From contig JAVCCP010000049.1 of assembly GCA_030765405.1 (NCBI GenBank), positions 1 through 34,332 of the forward strand: a DNA stretch of 34,332 nt, given 5' to 3'. This stretch comes from Candidatus Ancaeobacter aquaticus. Lineage in GTDB: Bacteria; Auribacterota; Ancaeobacteria; Ancaeobacterales; Ancaeobacteraceae. Shown here one piece after another: positions 31,829-34,332 of this stretch (its first letter is position 1; each line of letters starts with the position of its first letter). The notes beneath the pieces were generated by a model. That model did no database searches, was not told where the DNA came from, and saw only the letters and a program-made list of their open reading frames with translations. The translations under genes and the position numbers were made by a program.

Positions 31829-33241
31829 TTGGATGTAAAAATCAAACGTGGCGAGGCTAAAGAAGGTATGTCTAGCGATGAGTTGTTATCAATAGAACGT
31901 GAGTGCTGTTCTTTCGGAGATACGGTGCATTATCTAGAGCCGCCAAAAATATTTGAAAGATGTGAGGGATCCTATCTCTACGATGAAGATGGGACTCCGT
32001 ACTTGGATATTCAAATGTGGTATTCGGCAGCCAGTTTCGGGTACAAGAATAAACGTTTACAGGATGCTTTAATTGCTCAACTTGATACACTTCCGCAGCT
32101 TGCGTGTCAGTATCTGCATAAAGAAAAGATTCTTCTTGCATCAAAGCTGGTACAAAAATGTGCACATGCTTTTAATGCTAAAGGTCGCGTTCATTTTAAT
32201 GTAGGAGGATCTCAAAGTGTTGATGATGCATTAAAACTTGTGCGCAATGAGACGGGAAAAAATCATGTTTTTGCTTTTATGGGGGGATACCATGGCCGTA
32301 CGTTAGGTGCTTCCGCGATTACATCAAGTTATCGTTATAGGCGTCGCTACGGACACTTTGGTGACCGTGCAAGCTTTGTGCCGTATCCATATTGTTTTAG
32401 ATGTTTCTATGGTAAAAAACGAGATGACTGTGACTTGTATTGTGTAAAGCAATTTGCAAAATTATTTGAGTCAGAATATTATACATTTTGGGATGGAAAA
32501 GCTAATGAAAGCGAATGCGCAGCTTTTTTTGTTGAAGCGGTACAGGGAACAGGCGGATACATTGTTCCTCCAAAAGAATATTTTGTAGAATTAAAAAAGG
32601 TGCTTGATCAAAGGAATATATTGCTTGTTGACGATGAAATACAAATGGCTTTTTACCGTACCGGTAAATTTTGGGCAATTGAAAACTTTGGGGTTACGCC
32701 GGATATTGTTGTTTTTGGTAAAGCTTTAACGAATGGACTTAATCCGCTTTCAGGGGTGTGGGCGAAAGAAGCTTTGATCAATCCGGAGACATTTCCTCCG
32801 GGATCAACACATTCAACATTTTCATCGAATACTCTCGGGACGGCGATCGCCCTTGAATCGGTAAAAATGATGGAAGATGAAAATTATGATCGTATTGTTC
32901 CTCAGAAAGGGGAGTATTTCCTCAAACAACTTCGCCAGCTACAAAAGAACTACCCAAAACATATTGGAAACGTTGATGGGTTAGGTTTGACACTCCGCGT
33001 GGAGATTTGTGCCGGTGACAGTTTTACCCCATCAAAAGAATTAACGGATAAGATATTTGAAGAGGGGTTAAAAGGGAAGTTATCCAGCGGAAATAAACAG
33101 TATGGACTCGTTTTAGATGTTGGTGGATACTATAAGAATGTTTTTACTATTGCGCCTGCATTTTCAATTACCTACGAAGAAATAGATCTTGCGGTAGCAC
33201 TTTTTGAACAGTGTTTACATAACGTTGGAATACGAGATTAG
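31829..33241 (+). CDS. class III PLP-dependent aminotransferase
   Basis: A 470-residue fold-type I enzyme of the ornithine/GABA aminotransferase group. Features are DGTPYLDIQMWYSAASFGY, the phosphate-binding GGSQSVDDALKL and GGYHGRT, the cofactor DDE (D268-E270, in LLVDDEIQMAF) and the Schiff-base lysine K298 (VVFGKALTNGLNPLSG). PPGSTHSTFSSNTLG is the usual substrate-side loop. Cysteines C189, C192, C201 and C205 suggest a metal-binding insertion known from some relatives. The amino donor and acceptor cannot be assigned. Start TTG at 31829 by ribosome-site position; ATG at 31868 is a shorter alternative. Confidence 0.85.
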   Translation: MDVKIKRGEAKEGMSSDELLSIERECCSFGDTVHYLEPPKIFERCEGSYLYDEDGTPYLDIQMWYSAASFGYKNKRLQDALIAQLDTLPQLACQYLHKEKILLASKLVQKCAHAFNAKGRVHFNVGGSQSVDDALKLVRNETGKNHVFAFMGGYHGRTLGASAITSSYRYRRRYGHFGDRASFVPYPYCFRCFYGKKRDDCDLYCVKQFAKLFESEYYTFWDGKANESECAAFFVEAVQGTGGYIVPPKEYFVELKKVLDQRNILLVDDEIQMAFYRTGKFWAIENFGVTPDIVVFGKALTNGLNPLSGVWAKEALINPETFPPGSTHSTFSSNTLGTAIALESVKMMEDENYDRIVPQKGEYFLKQLRQLQKNYPKHIGNVDGLGLTLRVEICAGDSFTPSKELTDKIFEEGLKGKLSSGNKQYGLVLDVGGYYKNVFTIAPAFSITYEEIDLAVALFEQCLHNVGIRD

Positions 33242-33246
33242 AAAAT

Positions 33247-34095
33247 ATGATAAGAAAAATTAAAAAGCTAATGGTTTATGGCGTAGCGACAATGCTTTAT
33301 ATAATCTGTCTGGCATTGCCACTTTATGCTGATAAACCTACGGTTACAGCAAAATCAGCACTTATATATGATATTACCAGCGGAGAGGTTTTATATGAAA
33401 AGAACCCTTTTAAAAAACTCCCGTGTGCAAGTAACGTAAAAATTATTACGGCGATGGTTGTGGCTGACCGTTCCCATAATGTTGTCACAGCGAAAGTGTC
33501 AAAAAAAGCTTTAAGGGGACTTAACACACGCATATATCTTAATAAGGGTGTAGAGTATACGATAAACGATTTGCTGTATGCACTGCTATTGGAATCTTCT
33601 AATGATGCGGCAAACGTTCTTGGGGTAAGGATCGCTGGTTCAGTAAACAAGTTTACAAAACTTATGAATCAAAAAGCAGCTTTTATAGGTGCAAAAAAAA
33701 CCAAGTTTGCGAACCCGAGTGGGCTCACAGATAAAAAAGTAAGCCAATATACTACAGTGCATGACTTGAATAAAATGATGATAAGATTTTTAAAGTATCC
33801 GCAATTATATAAAATCATGAAAAAGAAACATGCATATATAAAAGGGTCTGATGGAAAAAGAATAAAACTGAGGAATCATAATAAACTTCTAAAAAGGTTT
33901 CCCAATACGATCATCGGTAAAACAGGGTACACATCGCTTGCGAAACATTGTTTTGTTGGTTTTTCTACTGTTCCGGGTAAACGATATGTTTTTGTTATCT
34001 TAGGATCAAAAAAACCATGGACTGACATGACACGGTTATTGGCATATGCAAAATGCATCAAAAAGAAACCGAAAAAAAGCATAGGTGGATTGTAA
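33247..34095 (+). CDS. D-alanyl-D-alanine carboxypeptidase (PBP5/DacF-like)
   Basis: Periplasmic penicillin-binding enzyme that trims the terminal D-Ala from peptidoglycan stem peptides. A signal peptide (residues about 1-28) precedes the S11-peptidase fold. The three active-site motifs are S62-N-V-K65 (SxxK), S117-S-N119 (SxN) and K225-T-G227 (KTG). At 282 residues it lacks the C-terminal domain and amphipathic anchor of full-length PBP5, a short form found in many lineages. It follows the aminotransferase by only 5 bases. The transposase end lies 33 bases downstream on the other strand, so a disruption of the original 3' end is possible but not shown. Confidence 0.9.
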   Translation: MIRKIKKLMVYGVATMLYIICLALPLYADKPTVTAKSALIYDITSGEVLYEKNPFKKLPCASNVKIITAMVVADRSHNVVTAKVSKKALRGLNTRIYLNKGVEYTINDLLYALLLESSNDAANVLGVRIAGSVNKFTKLMNQKAAFIGAKKTKFANPSGLTDKKVSQYTTVHDLNKMMIRFLKYPQLYKIMKKKHAYIKGSDGKRIKLRNHNKLLKRFPNTIIGKTGYTSLAKHCFVGFSTVPGKRYVFVILGSKKPWTDMTRLLAYAKCIKKKPKKSIGGL

Positions 34096-34332
34096 AGTTA
34101 AATGCCGTAGATAGTGGTCATTTTTCATTTAAGCTGCAATCTCCTGAAGTTCTCTTTCAAACCCCTGTTGAGCAGATTGAAAATTTAGTATCTTGCGTGG
34201 GTAGTTATTAATCCAGTTTTCTATAGTTTGAATGGTTGATTGTGTCAGGTTTTCTATCTTTCTGCCCTTGGCAATGAATCGTCGAATAATTCTGTTGATG
34301 TTTTCATTGGTACCTCTTTCCCAAGAAGAATA
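34096..34332 (-). mobile_element. IS30-family insertion sequence, partial
   Basis: The transposase 3' end at 34129-34332 implies that an insertion sequence begins somewhere in 34096-34128, immediately after the carboxypeptidase stop. The terminal inverted repeat cannot be defined without the other end. Boundaries are therefore approximate. Confidence 0.6.
34129..34332 (-). CDS. IS30-family transposase, 3' part only (runs off the window)
   Basis: The last 67 codons of a transposase read on the minus strand from the window edge to a TAA at 34129-34131. YSSWERGTNENINRIIRRFI, then TIQTIENWINNYPRKILNF, match the C-terminal end of the IS30 DDE catalytic domain (the E of WERGTNE is the final catalytic acid). 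The start and the other half of the element lie beyond 34332. Confidence 0.9.
   Translation of the reverse strand, partial: YSSWERGTNENINRIIRRFIAKGRKIENLTQSTIQTIENWINNYPRKILNFQSAQQGFERELQEIAA

Overview
The window is a dense chromosomal segment from an AT-rich, diderm (Gram-negative-type) bacterium. It carries about 28 protein genes, mostly universal housekeeping genes, with almost no stretch over 200 bases lacking a gene. Evidence for an outer membrane comes from an LptE-type LPS-assembly lipoprotein, apolipoprotein N-acyltransferase, a LolA-like periplasmic protein and a BamD/YbgF-like TPR protein. The mix of gene content, SecA with a long PPXD insertion, and a BamD-like N-terminus starting 'DWLWTPESGKW' suggests a PVC-superphylum relative, with Candidatus Omnitrophota as my best guess. 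This is inference from general resemblance; no 16S gene is present.

Layout: 1-4200 recA, alaS and a small Mth938-fold gene. 4250-9190 is a patchwork of single genes in both orientations: a cyclophilin, a NUDIX hydrolase, a LolA-like protein, panD, a TPR protein, a DUF3307 membrane protein and an AEC permease. Several sit back-to-back or tail-to-tail and share terminators or promoter regions. 9296-15200 rpsO-pnp-ftsK-rodZ. 15309-17952 rimO, pgsA, pgpA. 18030-21803 a long TPR/AMIN envelope protein translationally coupled to lptE, then holA. 21869-22191 rpsT on the minus strand with a clear terminator. 22260-29611 uvrC, secA, lnt and prfB (with the programmed +1 frameshift). 29664-34095 a promoter followed by an AMP-forming ligase, an HAD phosphatase, a class III aminotransferase and a D,D-carboxypeptidase. 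34129-34332 the 3' end of an IS30-family transposase running off the window on the minus strand.

No phage, CRISPR or defence island is visible, and no tRNA or rRNA gene. The more unusual observations are: a BamD-like protein fused to a charged repeat region (three FWEFWKK motifs) and a C-terminal AMIN domain; a UvrC lacking the usual central domain; a 29-codon hydrophobic ORF directly in front of secA; a heptanucleotide tandem repeat encoding the RimO tail; palindromes upstream of recA; a compact folded element plus terminator-like hairpin at 5466-5562; two promoters placed so close to the ATG that leaderless mRNAs are predicted; and the ligase/phosphatase/aminotransferase cluster of unknown product.

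UGA is almost unused as a stop (two clear cases, both in the coupled TPR/AMIN-lptE pair), alongside an intact RF2 frameshift autoregulation site.
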